DNA of 64,000 nucleotides, taken from the NCBI GenBank assembly GCA_916610825.1, contig OU744446.1, forward strand, positions 30,022,445 through 30,086,444, read 5' to 3'. The notes under the pieces were generated by a model. That model did not search any database. It saw only the letters and a list, made by a program, of their open reading frames with translations, and was not told the DNA's origin. Source of the DNA: Haliclystus octoradiatus (Eukaryota > Cnidaria > Staurozoa > Stauromedusae > Haliclystidae). The position numbers were made by a program, and so were the translations under genes. This document shows positions 40,620 through 53,274 of the stretch, one piece after another (the stretch's first letter is position 1; each line of letters begins with the position of its first letter).

Positions 40620-42850
40620 CGAAAAATGCCACTGCTCTAGAAATAAGAGTCCTTTACTTGCTAGTTATTCTATCTGTACTAATAAATCTTTGATCGCTGA
40701 ACCAGTTTTAATAACTTCATCTGATTCTGTAACAGAATGCTTAATAAAGTGTTTGAACACATTTTTCTGTTTCTCTCTAAATGCCATGAAAGAAACGTTA
40801 GTATCTGGAAGTACTACAATTACATGCTACTTATCTAATGTTACCCATCACAATCTTCTACCATTGAATTTCGTTGGAAATAATTCTATTAATCATTTCA
40901 CAATTACCGAGGTAGGAATAAAATAAATATATTTGTAAAAGTGAAAATCCACATATTTTCAAGTTCGAATTTTTGCATGTATAACCTGCAGTATGGTCAC
41001 TATAATTAGTCAAAGCAAAATACTATAATTAGAACTAGCTTAAAATTGTGACAGAAGGCTGCAAATTGAAAGAGATATGGATTTCCTGAATTCAAATCCC
41101 ACATTGAAACCAGCAACGCGGTTAACTCATTTTTAGCAGAATATAAGTACAGGTTTTCTATTTTTATATAGACGTGATATCAAGTGATGTCCAAACTTTA
41201 TTGAAAAATAATGGTTTTCAAATCGATTCTTATTGTGACATGGAGACAGATGGTGGACGTGAGATTCCAGGGATGTGGGAGCTGCAGACTTCCGGATGTC
41301 CGAACACCTCGACTTTTGAGTCCTTGCCCTACACTCAATCTATTATTCTGTTGCTTTGTAAAATGAAGAAGTAGAATATGATGTACAATAGCAACATATT
41401 GGCGAGCATATAAATGTCGTGGCGGGAAAAAGTAGACTTTTAAAACCACGGCAATAATTAAATAGGCCTCATGATTAATTGTTTCTCGTATCGCTCTTTG
41501 TATTCGTTTTTGTACTCTTTTGTATTCCAATGAGATCGTCTCATGAATCAGAATATTATAGGTATTCGAAAAATATGAATAGTAAATCCGTTTTGTAGCT
41601 GCGTGTTAGAAAATTATTTTATATTTCGTTTTTCGAACATACCAAAAATGCAATTATTCTTAAACCTGCTATTAACCAACATTGTTTTTGCTAGGCTGGA
41701 CAGTTATCCAGAAACGTTTTAATGGGATTGTTGATTTTAGTAAACCATGGGTTGATTACAAGAATGGATTTGGTGATGTAAATGGTGAATATTGGTTAGG
41801 TCTTGATGCCATGCATGAATTAACTAAAAATGGTGATTCTACTTTACGATTTGACATGTGGGATACTGATGGTGTTCATGCTTACGTTGAGTATAGCAAT
41901 GTAACAATTGGTAATGAGACTGAAGGCTACCGACTTGATTATGAAGAATTTACTGGAGGTAAGTTAAGACACGTGCAGGAGATTTATGCCAGAGATCCCT
42001 TGATCCGGATATTCGATACCAGATCCGAATCTCTAATTCCAGTAATGACCCCGAAGGATAACAAGCAGCTGAAAGGAGTCACAAGAAAATAAGCTACGCA
42101 ATATATTGAATCTTACATATTGATGATGCAAAGTTTTACGAGATTTTGTAATCATTGAATAAAATTATCCGACCTATAAAAAAGTAATCCGATTTTACCG
42201 AAGCCAGACTATTTTTGATTGTTTTTCAATACTGCAATCCGGACTGTAACATTATTTAATTGTAAATTGTTATATAGTTATTTTTTTTTAATCTTAGTGA
42301 CTTATTAGTAGTTATGGCAGGCGGGGGTAGCTCCCTATAATACGTTGCTGGATGTGATTTCATTTTCTGGAAAATCAACAAACTTAAAAACGAAATCCTA
42401 AAAAGTGTCATTTGGGGCTACTTTTCAGGATAATTGCAAAATGGTCCAAAACGCTGATGCAAATGCCTGTCTGCCCAAATGGAAATGTGTAATATTAATG
42501 TGCCGCTGTTATATATTGACTTATAATCTGACTTTGTTGATAAATGTATGACTGATAGATCATATACGTTGTTTTTGTATGCAGCATTATGAATATGATA
42601 GTTTATATTCTTGCAAAGGAATGAGATTTTTAACAATGGATATCGATAACGATCAATAAGCCTCTGCGTCATGTTCAGCTTCAAGAAAAAATGCTGGCTG
42701 GTTTGCAGGATGTGCATATGTTAATCCTAATGGAGAATATCATACGCAAGGTGTAAGATCTGATATATAAGTGGTTTGAGTTGGAAATCGTTTCGCGGAG
42801 GTAGATATTCACTTTCAAAATTTGAAATGAAAATAAGTCGAAATCAGTGA
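40620..42850 (+). pseudogene. PAN/apple plus fibrinogen C-terminal domain (FReD) gene, last exon damaged
   Basis: Visible exons: PAN exon about 40620-40911 (the start could be 40641 or 40665); FReD exon 1, ending 41258 and starting 41172 or 41153; FReD exon 2, 41695-41958; terminal exon 42585-42850. The PAN part has the cysteine pattern C-x20-C-x3-C-x5-C. FReD exon 1 ends YCDMETDGG and exon 2 continues WTVIQKRFNG, the classic fibrinogen junction in matching phase 1. The terminal exon keeps recognisable blocks (DSLYSCKGMRFL, DIDND, AGWFAGC, NPNGEYH, SWKSFRGGRYSL, FEMKIS). It carries an in-frame TAA (42657-42659) and a 2-bp frame shift near 42765-42768, and its acceptor phase does not fit exon 2. 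Secreted FReD proteins bind sugars or matrix in innate immunity and adhesion. No signal-peptide exon was found, so this may be a fragment. Confidence 0.8.
42158..42163 (+). terminator. Poly(A) signal AATAAA after the read-through end of FReD exon 2
   Basis: Reading on through the donor at 41959 gives 45 more codons ending at 42092. This AATAAA is 66 nt further on, so a shortened transcript ending here is possible. Confidence 0.4.
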
Positions 42851-42991
42851 GAATGGCAAGTCATATAGCTTGAAGGTTTGGAACTTAATGAACATATGGT
42901 ATAGGCTTAAAACACATCTATCTTGATTTAGAAGATTACCACACTCATGTAATATCTATAAAAAGTTGAACCCTTAATCGCTAATTGTTTA

Positions 42992-42997
42992 AATAAA
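42992..42997 (+). terminator. Poly(A) signal AATAAA of the FReD gene
   Basis: Lies 142 nt after the ancestral stop codon (42848-42850), the expected distance for the full-length transcript. Confidence 0.45.
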
Positions 42998-43397
42998 GAT
43001 TTCTTGTGATTGGCTGATGTCTGCTGCTATTATAACTATTTTATCATTGATTTCAAGCTAATTGAATTTAAATCAACATTGAACAGTTTTTTTCTTTAAT
43101 TACTAAATTCAAGTATCACCTTTTAAAAATTATATACCAGTCATAATTTGGCTTAATTATTTCATTGAAACATTCTTATAAATTAAACCATTGATTAGAA
43201 TTATCATTATTACGAAATTACCATATATAATTTACTATAAATAGGCCGGGATTGTCCTTATACGGCATCTGTCTAATCACATCAAACTACACTTACAAAT
43301 TGGTGTGTCATATGCACATATTAATGTTAGATAATTGTATAGGGGATACTAAGCGATAATCTATAATTGCTAGTTGCTTAATGTTGGAACTTAGAAT

Positions 43398-43781
43398 GTG
43401 TCTTCTCTGTTTACTACCTATTCGTTTTCACTATCTGATGTTCATGTGTCTTCTCTGTTTACTACCCATTCGTTTTCACTATCTGATGTTCATGTGTCTT
43501 CTCTGTTTACTACCCATTCGTTTTCACTATCTGATGTTCATGTGTCTTCTCTGTTTACTACCCATTCGTTTTCACTATCTGATGTTCATGTGTCTTCTCT
43601 GTTTACTACCCATTCGTTTTCACTATCTGATGTTCATGTGTCTTCTCTGTTTACTACCCATTCGTTTTCACTATCTGATGTTCATGTGTCTTCTCTGTTT
43701 ACTACCCATTCGTTTTCACTATCTGATGTTCATGTGTCTTCTCTGTTTACTACCTATTCATTTTCACTATCTGATGTTCGT
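43398..43781. repeat. 48-bp minisatellite, 8 copies
   Basis: Unit begins GTGTCTTCTCTGTTTACTAC and is 48 bp (16 codons), repeated eight times almost without change. Because 48 is divisible by three, two frames stay open for over 140 codons; neither has a recognisable protein feature beyond the repeat. Confidence 0.95.
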
Positions 43782-45770
43782 AATTGTAATTCCATTCCTG
43801 TTTCATATATATGTGTTAAGCATTAAATACATTTTCTGATTCTGTATATACGATCTCAATCCTATTCACATAACATTGTCAATTTGTCATTATTTTCTTC
43901 AGCAGCTTTAATTCGGCTTCATATAATTTAGGCATGGTTAAGCTCAGTCATCTATGTTGTTTTTAAAATGGATAGAATTTTGTGGCTATAACCGGAATTT
44001 GTCGTAATTTGGGGGGTCACATAGACTTCGATTCTAACTTATCCTTCAAGGCCATTGGAAAAATAAAATAATTATACAAACCGCCGGTTTTCAGCATTCG
44101 AATACCGGACGAATTGCAGAAGACATAACTCCTGAAGCTCTGAAAATAGTCATCGAGTCGACTCTCTGTTCTCTATCTGTCTGGTAATCCTGCAATACGG
44201 TAACAGGGCAACTTTCAAACGTCTCCTTGAGAAGTATTTTCACGGAAAGACGGAATAACATAGTTTATTGAATCAAATCGTTCTTCCAATATCTATATAA
44301 ATCAGTCTAGTAAAAAAAGTTTTTCAGCTTATTCAAGTCCTGAATAAATGATGAGATGATGTTGATGTTTGTATGTGGAGCAATATTTTTACTGCTATTT
44401 TGAGGGGGGAGGGTCTCATTATGATGCCTGAAAATGATATAGCAATCAATCTATAACCATAATTGTATCAATATTATTGGTCGGATGAGAAAAGAATAGC
44501 TATTCCCAGAAATGCTACAGTTTCCATTCAGTACAGAAATATTAAATATTAATTGAAGGAAAAAATGCATTGCATATTACAGTTCTAGCCTTCAGTGGCG
44601 TGCTCGCAGATTCGTGTAATTTGTTAATAAGCTCAATACTATGCCCATATATTATAATTAATACACACAGGTTCAATATGTATGATGGTGAGTCAACTGT
44701 TGAATTTCAGAGTCGAAACATTGTACTCATGGATATAGTAAAGCTGTAAGATATCTTGAATGTTAAAAACACAACCGATCCGCAAGGGTTTCATAATTAA
44801 TTTAGAGTACTGATACAGTATAGTATCTATGGTAAAAACATGCGGTATGGTATTTGTATTACTAATTAATGCGATACATGAGATTGTTCTGTTACATTCA
44901 CTAATAACCAATCAGAAGCGATAAGAACCAATACTAACCCAATCACTACATAGCAAAGGTTCGTCATTAAAATAGGTTTGCTAAAATAGATATATTTTAT
45001 ATTTTAAAAGGTATCAACTAGTGTTTGATATCATCTGGAAATGAAAGTCGAAAATGAGAAATAAGAACTGAAAATTGAGATCACCACAATTAACCGTGGG
45101 AAATTTATGGTTGACGTATGTGCACCGTGACCAGAATTCACTATACTACCGCGTTCTTAGTCTTTGAGAAATCAAGGTTGGGAATTTGTCATACGATGTT
45201 GCCTAGCAACTCTTCATCATGTGAGACCTGTTATAATGGGGAACCCCTGATCAAAGATCGTTCTTGGTATTCCGTTTCAACCTATAGTAGTTAATAATGG
45301 TTTGTTTAGCTTATGCTGGGGTAAGCGAAATTTAACACTTATAAAATAAACCATTCTATTATCTTCAAAACGTTTAGTATTATCGCTTTAATACTAATGA
45401 ATACAAAAATTGTTAATTATATGAATTGTTTTGCCAAATAAATACATCTTTACATAATAACTGATTTGAATCTTTACATAATAACTGAACGATGAGTGTG
45501 TATAAGTCGGTCTTGTTCCGGGCATTGTCTGTGGATTTAGTGGGCGATACATTATACGCCTATATAGCATATATTGTATAATTGTCTATATAAACTATCA
45601 TGACTTATACATTCCTTAATAAGGAATCGGATTCTGCATAGTTATGCATATATAATCTATACTTTCAACTTCCGGTTTGTCGATCTTTATCTCTTTAAAA
45701 AGTAGAGGATTTCCCGGCAAAAATCAAACTTAAAGATTTTTTAAACTATCGATCTGTGCAAAGAGGAAAT
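43782..45770. other. Intergenic, no gene recognised
   Basis: One retroposon-like tail (TCCTGAATAAATGATGAGAT) near 44338. No coding signature seen. Confidence 0.55.
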
Positions 45771-48700
45771 ATGGAATTTACAAGGAATATTTTAAAGTTT
45801 GCAATCTTGCTTATTTCCTATCAGTTGAATGGTGAAGTTAACGGAAGAGGTAAGTGTTGTATTTATTAAAAAAATATTTATACCATTTTTAACTATTTGA
45901 CATAATTTATTTTTAATTATTACATTTAATTTGTTTTGCTATAATCATTTGAAACTATACGCTTTTAAAATCAATATATAGTACAAAATGTAAAACGGGT
46001 TATGCTTTATACAAATTCCTGACAATCTGAAGCATCAGTTATAAATGATTTCATCGTCCACTGTGCATAATTAAAATACTGGGGGAGGGGTATCTTCTAC
46101 TACTATGATGCTATTGACGTACCTGACTTGTAAACATTCACGGTGGGGGAGGATAATTATAAATAATACAAACATCGTTTCATTGATATGCTCAGCTGAG
46201 TATATTTCTTTCTATAACAGCCCGGCATATTATGCTTAATTAATTACTCATATTTGTGTCTGGCATTTATGATATTCAAACTGATATGTTACCTTCGATG
46301 CTGCAAATATTCACGATTTGTTTATGAATCAATAATTTGAATACCGATGACTCTTTTGAATACTTTATCTAGCTCAAATTATTCTCGCAAACCTACTCAG
46401 GTGACAAGTTAGTTAGGTACATCTAGAGCCATATGCTAGGGCCAATGCAAAACACATACATTGCCAAATGCCATAAAATACTCATTATAATTTCAATTTC
46501 AATTTAATATTCAGTCCTTCGTATTCATGCAAACGAGCTTTTCATATATCTCATATGGTTTGATATATACATGTAAAATTTTCCAAATAAAAAATCACAC
46601 ACATTTATTGAGTTAAGATTCCATTAAAAGTGACGTCATTCATTACCATGGTAACATAGAGGTCGTTTGAATTGATGTTGTTGTTGTGGGAGTTGTTTTT
46701 ATGGCTCGCTCAAGTAAGCACAATGGAGGGTGAAGCATGAAAAGCGGGATGAAAAGTATCGTTTATCTCGTTATTTCTAGCATTAAAGATGGGAATAACG
46801 CGTCTTGGTGTCGAGAGTAGGGATATCAATCGACGTGGTGAGTATTATGTAGGAATAAATACTATTTAACTAGGTTTACATGTGGCTAAAGTTACATATA
46901 ATTATCCTTCCTATAAACCTTCCGTAAATCCTTAACGTAAAACAACATTAGATAGAAAATGCTTGTTGACGTGACATTGTCAGGTTTTATTTACGTCATG
47001 GCATACAATCAAACTTTACTAAATAAATTTACTCGATGATTCATACCTTTATAATTATGTTTATGCTGACATGGGCATTTAATAACTGATTGTCAAACAT
47101 CTGTATTCTGTTCCACGAAGCTCCATTAAAAATTAGCATATTGAGCAGTTAGATACTATAGATATAGATAGGCAGCTGTATACCTCCTATCTTAAAGCCA
47201 TATTTTACACTGAGCAGTTCCACTATTGGTTAATATGTTACTCAAGATATTATCTAGTTCTAATTATAATATCTTGATATTATATTATTATATTTGACAG
47301 TTATCTATTAATAATTATAGACGTTTATAGTAACAGATGGTACTATATTACTGCAGCAGTACTTGATTGACGCTTTGATTGGTTATTTGAATTTTATTGA
47401 TTATATTTAGTTAAAGCACTGTTTTGCATGCATTGTATAATAGCACTGTATTACATGTCCAGCATAGGCGTAGGGGCACATTTCCAACCAGGGGGGCAAA
47501 AATGGTTTTTCCTGAAAAATTTTTTCCGGGAAATGTTGTTATAAGAGGTAACTCACATGCAAAATTGCAGAAGATGTATCACAGGATACAAACACAGACA
47601 TCACAGGCCTCCTTCAGCCCCACAAATTTCTTAATACCGTCATTAAATATATTCATTTTACATTAATTTTAAGCAATAATATGATTATATAATGTTTTAC
47701 TGAATTCAAAAAGCCGTTATCAGCTATTCCATTCCTCCTGCAACTTAGCTTTACGGTGTAAATAATAACGTTCATTTCTCCCTGTAGTGGATCGTTATAA
47801 AGAACGTTTTAGTCATACCTGGCTCGTCATATAGGTCATCCTATTTTAGGTATTTACTTTTATTTCCTGAGAATGTTTAGACACCTTAGAGCAGAATATT
47901 TTGCTGCATATAGCAGTGTATTTTAGGCACCGTAAAATACACTTTCATATGCAGCACTGGGTTATGTATTTAATTTGAAAGAGCGAGACAAGCCTATTTT
48001 ATGGCAAATAGTGATCTGCTTCACTAATCCCTATATGATCTGATGCGAAGAATTGTTGCGAGCAGAGCGAGCAAAAAAATTTGGATTATTGTTTACTGAT
48101 ATTTTTCAGGACAACGTTACGTATAACCTGCGAAATATTGAATGACTGATTAATTTCATTTGCAAAGAGATATAAGAAATAGCTTGATCTGCCCGAAAAT
48201 TGACCTAAAAATTTCCACTTACACATTTGGGTCAATGTAACATTTCTCATGTCATCACGGTCTTAATCTTTTTAGACGTTAATATATAAAGCGTGTAGAT
48301 GAGTTCTGGATATTTTATATTGCAAAACGAGTGGAGGTGGAGTCTTCAAAATAATTAAGCGATATAGCAATAATAATTATTGCATAAAATTATGAATATT
48401 AGATTGGAACATGATAAGAAGAAAGCTTGCCAGTAGGCTTGCAATGCATAGTATACTCCTGTTCATAAAACTGTTTTTGTGAAGTGTTGAATTTTATTAA
48501 TACACAATAAATTTCCTGAACACTTTCGCTGTACCACAAAAGACTTGTAATTTGTTGATTTGCCCGAAAAATTGCCCGAATTTTTTTCTCAAATGCGTTT
48601 GGGGGGCAAATGCCTCCCCTGCCCCCCCCCAGCTCCTACGCCTATGAAATTGTCCAGTTATATACAAACTTACGGTAGATATAAACATCTACTAGAGTTG

Positions 48701-50648
48701 TAAACAAATGGACACAATTTAAATGGGACACGGGTGACACAAGAATTTCCCCAACAAGGGGCTGATGAGGGGGCAATTCATAGAAAATATTTCAAAAAAT
48801 GATTGAAAAAGTTCCAACCTTTTCCCTAAGAGTCCAAACAACATTTTATCCCGAAGAGGGGACTGATTGTCCGTGTCCCTGACAGGGGGATGTACCTCCT
48901 TTCCCCCTCTGATGCCACCCCTTTCATCGTGGCCTTCTTATGATAGATATCAAAATCGTCTGTAAACATCTGACAATAACTCCTGATCCATAAAGCCTTT
49001 GGAGAACAAGTCTTTCCTGGTTTCCAATGCAAAGTTACTAGAATATTCTATTAAATTTGACCCATGCCAAAACTATTCCTTGGGAGGTTGGAGTTAAGTG
49101 GTTCGGACTCATCTATCGCAAGGATTTATCCTGTAAAGATACTCAAACAATTATTCTAAACGTTATTGAAAATGATTTAAACAAACATTTACAATTCATT
49201 TAATGGAATTATAGGTCTAATTCCAAGTCCTTCCAAATCAAACTGAATCTAAATTTGAGGAACATATTTATTAATGCCACACATAATAGCCATGGAATAG
49301 CATTAACAAAATTTGTTAATATTACAAAACTAAGAATATTAAGTGCACGTAAAATAATTTAACCGTCCAAACAGCAAGGCACTAATATACATATGTGTTC
49401 CCATGTCTGCCACGCGGCGTCTATTTTCGTGAATTTTCGCCATTTATTCAGGAACTGATTAAAGCTGAGAAGATTTTTTAACAAGGCTGATGTATATAAA
49501 AACATTACAATTTTACAACAATATATTTTACAGGATAGATATTTGAAGAACCTTTTGTTTTCACTTAATCTCTATATACTAACAGTATTGTCTGTTTGTT
49601 ATTTGTTACAGACGACGTCTAATCGTTATTAGTTTTCTATTTTGTTCAATTTTACAGATGTGCAACAACAACCACCTGTTATTCTGCAAGAAATGCCAAG
49701 GATTCTAACAACATGGGTTGACGATGTTGTTGATTTGATATGCGAATTCAATGTTTCACCCAAAGTTGATGTTGATTGGTATAGAGATGGAGTACCATTA
49801 CAAGCAGAAGGTCGTTTTAAATTTATACCATCTGACACAGGAAGCACATTGCGAATTGCTAGATGTCGATTAAGTGACTCTGCTAATTACAAATGCGAAA
49901 TCAAGAATTCTGCTGGTCATGCATCTACCAGTTCTCAAGTCGACGTAACTCGTAAGTATATAGCCGTCAACATTTTTAAATGATCTGATACCTCCCTATT
50001 AATATAGAAAATGAAACGGTTAACAAAATTCATAAAATTAATCCATTAAGGTCATCCATCCATATATAATATTCAGTCAATGGCTAACTGATCAATTTTG
50101 TGATACATATAGCATGAGCTTTGATATATTTAAATGCATCAGAAACGCAATAATCCGTTGCGTCTATACGCCATAACGGTTAGAAAACACAGAGCAGTCA
50201 ATACAGCTTATGAGTTCACCGCTGTTCCACCAATCGAATTGCTCGATTTTCGTATTGACCTGTTTCTGATATTATCTGCCATTAGGGACAGTAGGTTTTT
50301 CAATGCTCTTTTCACTTATTCCTTTCAGCTTATCCCTTCATGACAAAACCTGAAATCCTGCGTGGTCCTGCTGATACTATCGCAAAGCGTGGTACAACTG
50401 TTGTATTAAGTTGCAAAATAGCATTCTCACTGGCGGCAATGGATGCGTTTTCATGGCAAAAAGATGGCCAAGTCGTAGACGAAACAGCAACGAAAAAATG
50501 GGACGAACATATTATCGATTCAAGGACAAAAGTTGTTTATTTAAAATTGAGAAACATTGATCATGCTGATGCTGGTACCTACACCTGTTTGGCTTCGTCA
50601 TTTTTAGGAGCCATTGCGAAGAAGTCTGCAACCATCAACGTGATATAA
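45771..50648 (+). CDS. Secreted protein with two Ig (I-set) domains, 230 aa
   Basis: Exons 45771-45849 (signal peptide), 49658-49951 (Ig 1) and 50329-50648 (Ig 2 and stop). All introns are phase 1, the usual arrangement for Ig-domain exons, and the joined frame is open for 230 codons plus stop. Exon 1 encodes a 26-residue leader (MEFTRNILKFAILLIS). Ig 1 has LICEF, VDWYRDG and the tail SANYKCEI; Ig 2 has LSCKI, FSWQKDG and DAGTYTCLA, so both have the paired cysteines and tryptophan of the fold. No membrane segment or GPI signal is seen after Ig 2, so it should be secreted. Partner unknown; such small I-set proteins are often adhesion, matrix or receptor-decoy molecules. A 57-nt optional exon may exist at 46781-46837. 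Confidence 0.85.
46781..46837 (+). other. Possible in-frame cassette exon of the Ig gene
   Basis: Bounded by TTATTTCTAG and GTGAGT. It starts and ends in phase 1, is exactly 57 nt, and stays open when joined between the leader and Ig 1, adding 19 residues that end SRDINRRG. No direct proof of use. Confidence 0.4.
47463..48650. mobile_element. DNA transposon remnant, 1.19 kb, CATAGGCGTAGG ends
   Basis: The left end CATAGGCGTAGGGGC is inverted at the right (CTCCTACGCCTATG). TGTCCAG occurs at 47456-47462 and 48651-48657, a probable target duplication. Near both ends lie GGGGGGCAAA-type and CCCGAAAAAT/CCTGAAAAAT-type motifs in inverse order. No transposase frame remains. Lies in the long intron of the Ig gene. 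Confidence 0.65.
48731..48921. mobile_element. Decayed hAT-type MITE, second copy
   Basis: Shares CGGGTGACAC, AATTTCCCC, AGGGGGATG and the right end CTCTGATGCCACCCCT with the intact copy at 27219-27468. No TSD is readable. Confidence 0.6.
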
Positions 50649-51067
50649 CTATATGGCAATGCAACCAAATTTACGTGGCTATGAAAGCAATGATCCCATT
50701 TCGAACGACTATCTCAGATCAGATCCGAAATGGAGGATGTTGAATGGCTAATTAATTATTAAATGGTGCTTCTTAGTTGCTGCAGATGGGTTTATCAAAT
50801 GATGTCTCTGCTTTACTAATATATATTTGTTTTACGTTATCAAAAGTGTTTTGGCTTGTTTACTATGTACTCTTTCACTATTATATCACAGTTATCATAT
50901 AATTACTTTCATAATGGTATTATTATGGTACTTCTTTCCGAAAACAAATATAGCAGATCATACCTTGCCATATTCCCCGCTGGATATATACACCGGCACT
51001 ATTGTTTTTCATTGACGGTTGTTGGTCAATATCAATGGTAGGCCTACTTATTGTATGGACTCCGAGA

Positions 51068-51073
51068 AATAAA
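51068..51073 (+). terminator. Poly(A) signal AATAAA of the Ig gene
   Basis: Lies about 420 nt after the stop at 50648, the first clear AATAAA downstream. Confidence 0.4.
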
Positions 51074-51868
51074 AATGGATCCACGTGCTGATTAATTGAT
51101 AGGATATCAAACGACGTGACTTTAGATCACAAGACATTGATTGAAATTTGTTTAACATTTACATATTTATCAAACGGTTTTTATATAATAGTGTATAGTT
51201 TTCATATTTAAAATAGATTTTTTGAATGCCATATGATAGGATCTGTAAATCAAACATTGCTTTAGTAACCTAAGAAACAAAACAGTCCATTCTGATAGGA
51301 AAAAGGACATGAATTAGAAACTATTCAATAACGTATCAAGAATTAGGTAGGCTCATCAGAAAGACCAAAAACAATACCGTATGGTCTCGTACCATATACG
51401 AGTACCGTATGATATTTAAATGAGTGCAACATCAAATTGCTTAATCGATTATTTCATTGCCGATACTTTTATCAGTAAACGTCAGACGCCCTTTATAACT
51501 GAAACATTTCCTAGTTATACACACGTATATCAGTGGCATAAATAAAACTGAAGCAGCAGATCGCCTATAATCATGCTATAATACGATCAATTATATGCCA
51601 ATATGTCGCCTTCAAACCGTTACTGTGGAGTGAACTTGTAGCAGGTCCTTGTACAGTATATAGATTATAGACTCCCTTTCGTATAGTCTCATTCTCGTGT
51701 ATATACTGAGTATATATATCAATTTGAAATACATGTATGGGAATGACATACGTAGACAACATATGTTCAGGCCTGTTCATAGAGGGCCTATCAAGCGAGA
51801 AGGAAATTAATGTAGGAATGTCTCCGGCCTTTCATGTGAAAATTATACGATCCTGATGCAATAGGGGT
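51074..51868. other. Intergenic, nothing recognised
   Basis: No gene or named repeat seen between the Ig gene and the next MITE. Confidence 0.55.
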
Positions 51869-52148
51869 GACCCGGGGGGTGACTCCCATACTCTGCTATA
51901 CGGGGACGTGACACTTTTTGGGTCCCTATTCCAGCTGAAAAATACGCTTCTTGGGTAGGAAATTTTAGAATATTAAACGTTTTGGGTCCCATTTCGATTT
52001 TCTAGAGAATTTGGGAAAAACTTGACTATTGAAGGCTGAAAACTGAAAACTGGATTTGAAACAAATCAAATTTTTACCCATAAAATGGAACATCCCCGCA
52101 TAGAGCCATCAATGCGGCACTTGGAGTTACCCGCCGGGAGGGGGTGAC
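51869..52148. mobile_element. MITE, CCCGGGGGG-end family, copy 3
   Basis: The left end GGGGTGACCCGGGGGGTGAC and the right end GAGTTACCCGCCGGGAGGGG are roughly inverted. The CACTA element is inserted directly at its right end. Confidence 0.6.
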
Positions 52149-52151
52149 CTA

Positions 52152-52177
52152 CACTCTTAGCAAAAAGGGTACCGAAG
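52152..52177 (+). repeat. Left terminal inverted repeat of the CACTA element
   Basis: Matches the right end in 25 of 26 positions; the mismatch is GGGTACC versus GGGTACT. Confidence 0.93.
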
Positions 52178-53264
52178 CATGTAAAATGGGGGTACTGCTG
52201 CCATATGTACCCTTTTTTTGCGAATTCGGTTCCATTTGTTTTGCTTCTGGTTCCCTTTCAGGAGTAGTCGGCAGAAGCATAATGAAAAGGTGACCAAAAT
52301 TTTATTTCTTTTGTTATATTGGCCAATGGATGAGGACTATTTCAGCCTCTTACTGAATCAGCTTTAAACCCCTAAATTAATGCGGGAAAGTAATTTAGCA
52401 ATGGCGGAATGAAGCCGTTACAGATTTTGGAGATTTTTGATTTCCTTGCAAACTTGTTTGGGTTACTTGCAGAAGATTATTGTGGATTCGAAACAGGTTT
52501 GATCGTTTTAATTTTTGTTTGTTTGTGTTATGTTTTATTGTGCTGGCTTTTTTTTGCAAGCAGACGGTGAGCAGCGTTCGTTTACGAAAGAGGAAGACCA
52601 AGGTCCGTGTTGCTTTGGAGTTTTACACATCTCAAGACAAAACAAAATCAGTTGATAAATGACAATCACTATTTATGCATGCCTACTCACTCAATAACTT
52701 CTCTATTTTTCAACATTGAAATGCTCATTTTACTTGAAAATTAGTTGCCAATCAACAAATACCGTAGGCGTAACTATGATGACTAATGTCTTGCTTCCCC
52801 ACGTCACGAAGGATACACCCTAACCACTACTAGGTTTGTTGACTTGACTACTGTCATAATATTGCATTGATATTCCTTTTTTGGCTTGCAGTTAAAACGA
52901 CACCTTGTTCAACAATTTATGTTGCTATGTAAACATCTATAACTACCTCTTTTATTGACGTCAAAACATATCTATATAACCTGCACTTTTTTAGAAATTC
53001 AATCACACTCCTTTGGATCATTGAGCTAGACCTGTTCCTGTTCATTGCTCTGTTACTCCTTAGTCTTTACACTCTTAAAATTCAATACATTGTTGAGTGA
53101 GTAGAGTGCATACATAGTGTTTTTTCATGCAACTGGCTGGCATCGTCTTTGTCAGTGGTTAACATCCAAGGGTTTGCTCAAGAATAATAAGAAGAAAAGT
53201 CGCTGATCAATTCAATTCAAATCGGTGAGAATATTGTTCATGGAATTTATTAATTTCGTTGTAG
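52178..53264. other. CACTA left subterminal region and transposase leader
   Basis: Contains GTACC-type subterminal motifs to about 52265. A small basic frame ends at 52662 (VRLRKRKTKVRVALEF), preceded by an acceptor-like TTTTTTTTGCAAG; it may be a short leader exon or nothing. A TTTCGTTGTAG acceptor just before 53265 suggests that the transposase mRNA has a spliced 5' UTR. Confidence 0.5.
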
Positions 53265-53274
53265 ATCTACCATA

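Noticed and set aside
48497-49032. Small minus-strand frames
   Set aside because: They run across transposon and MITE ends.
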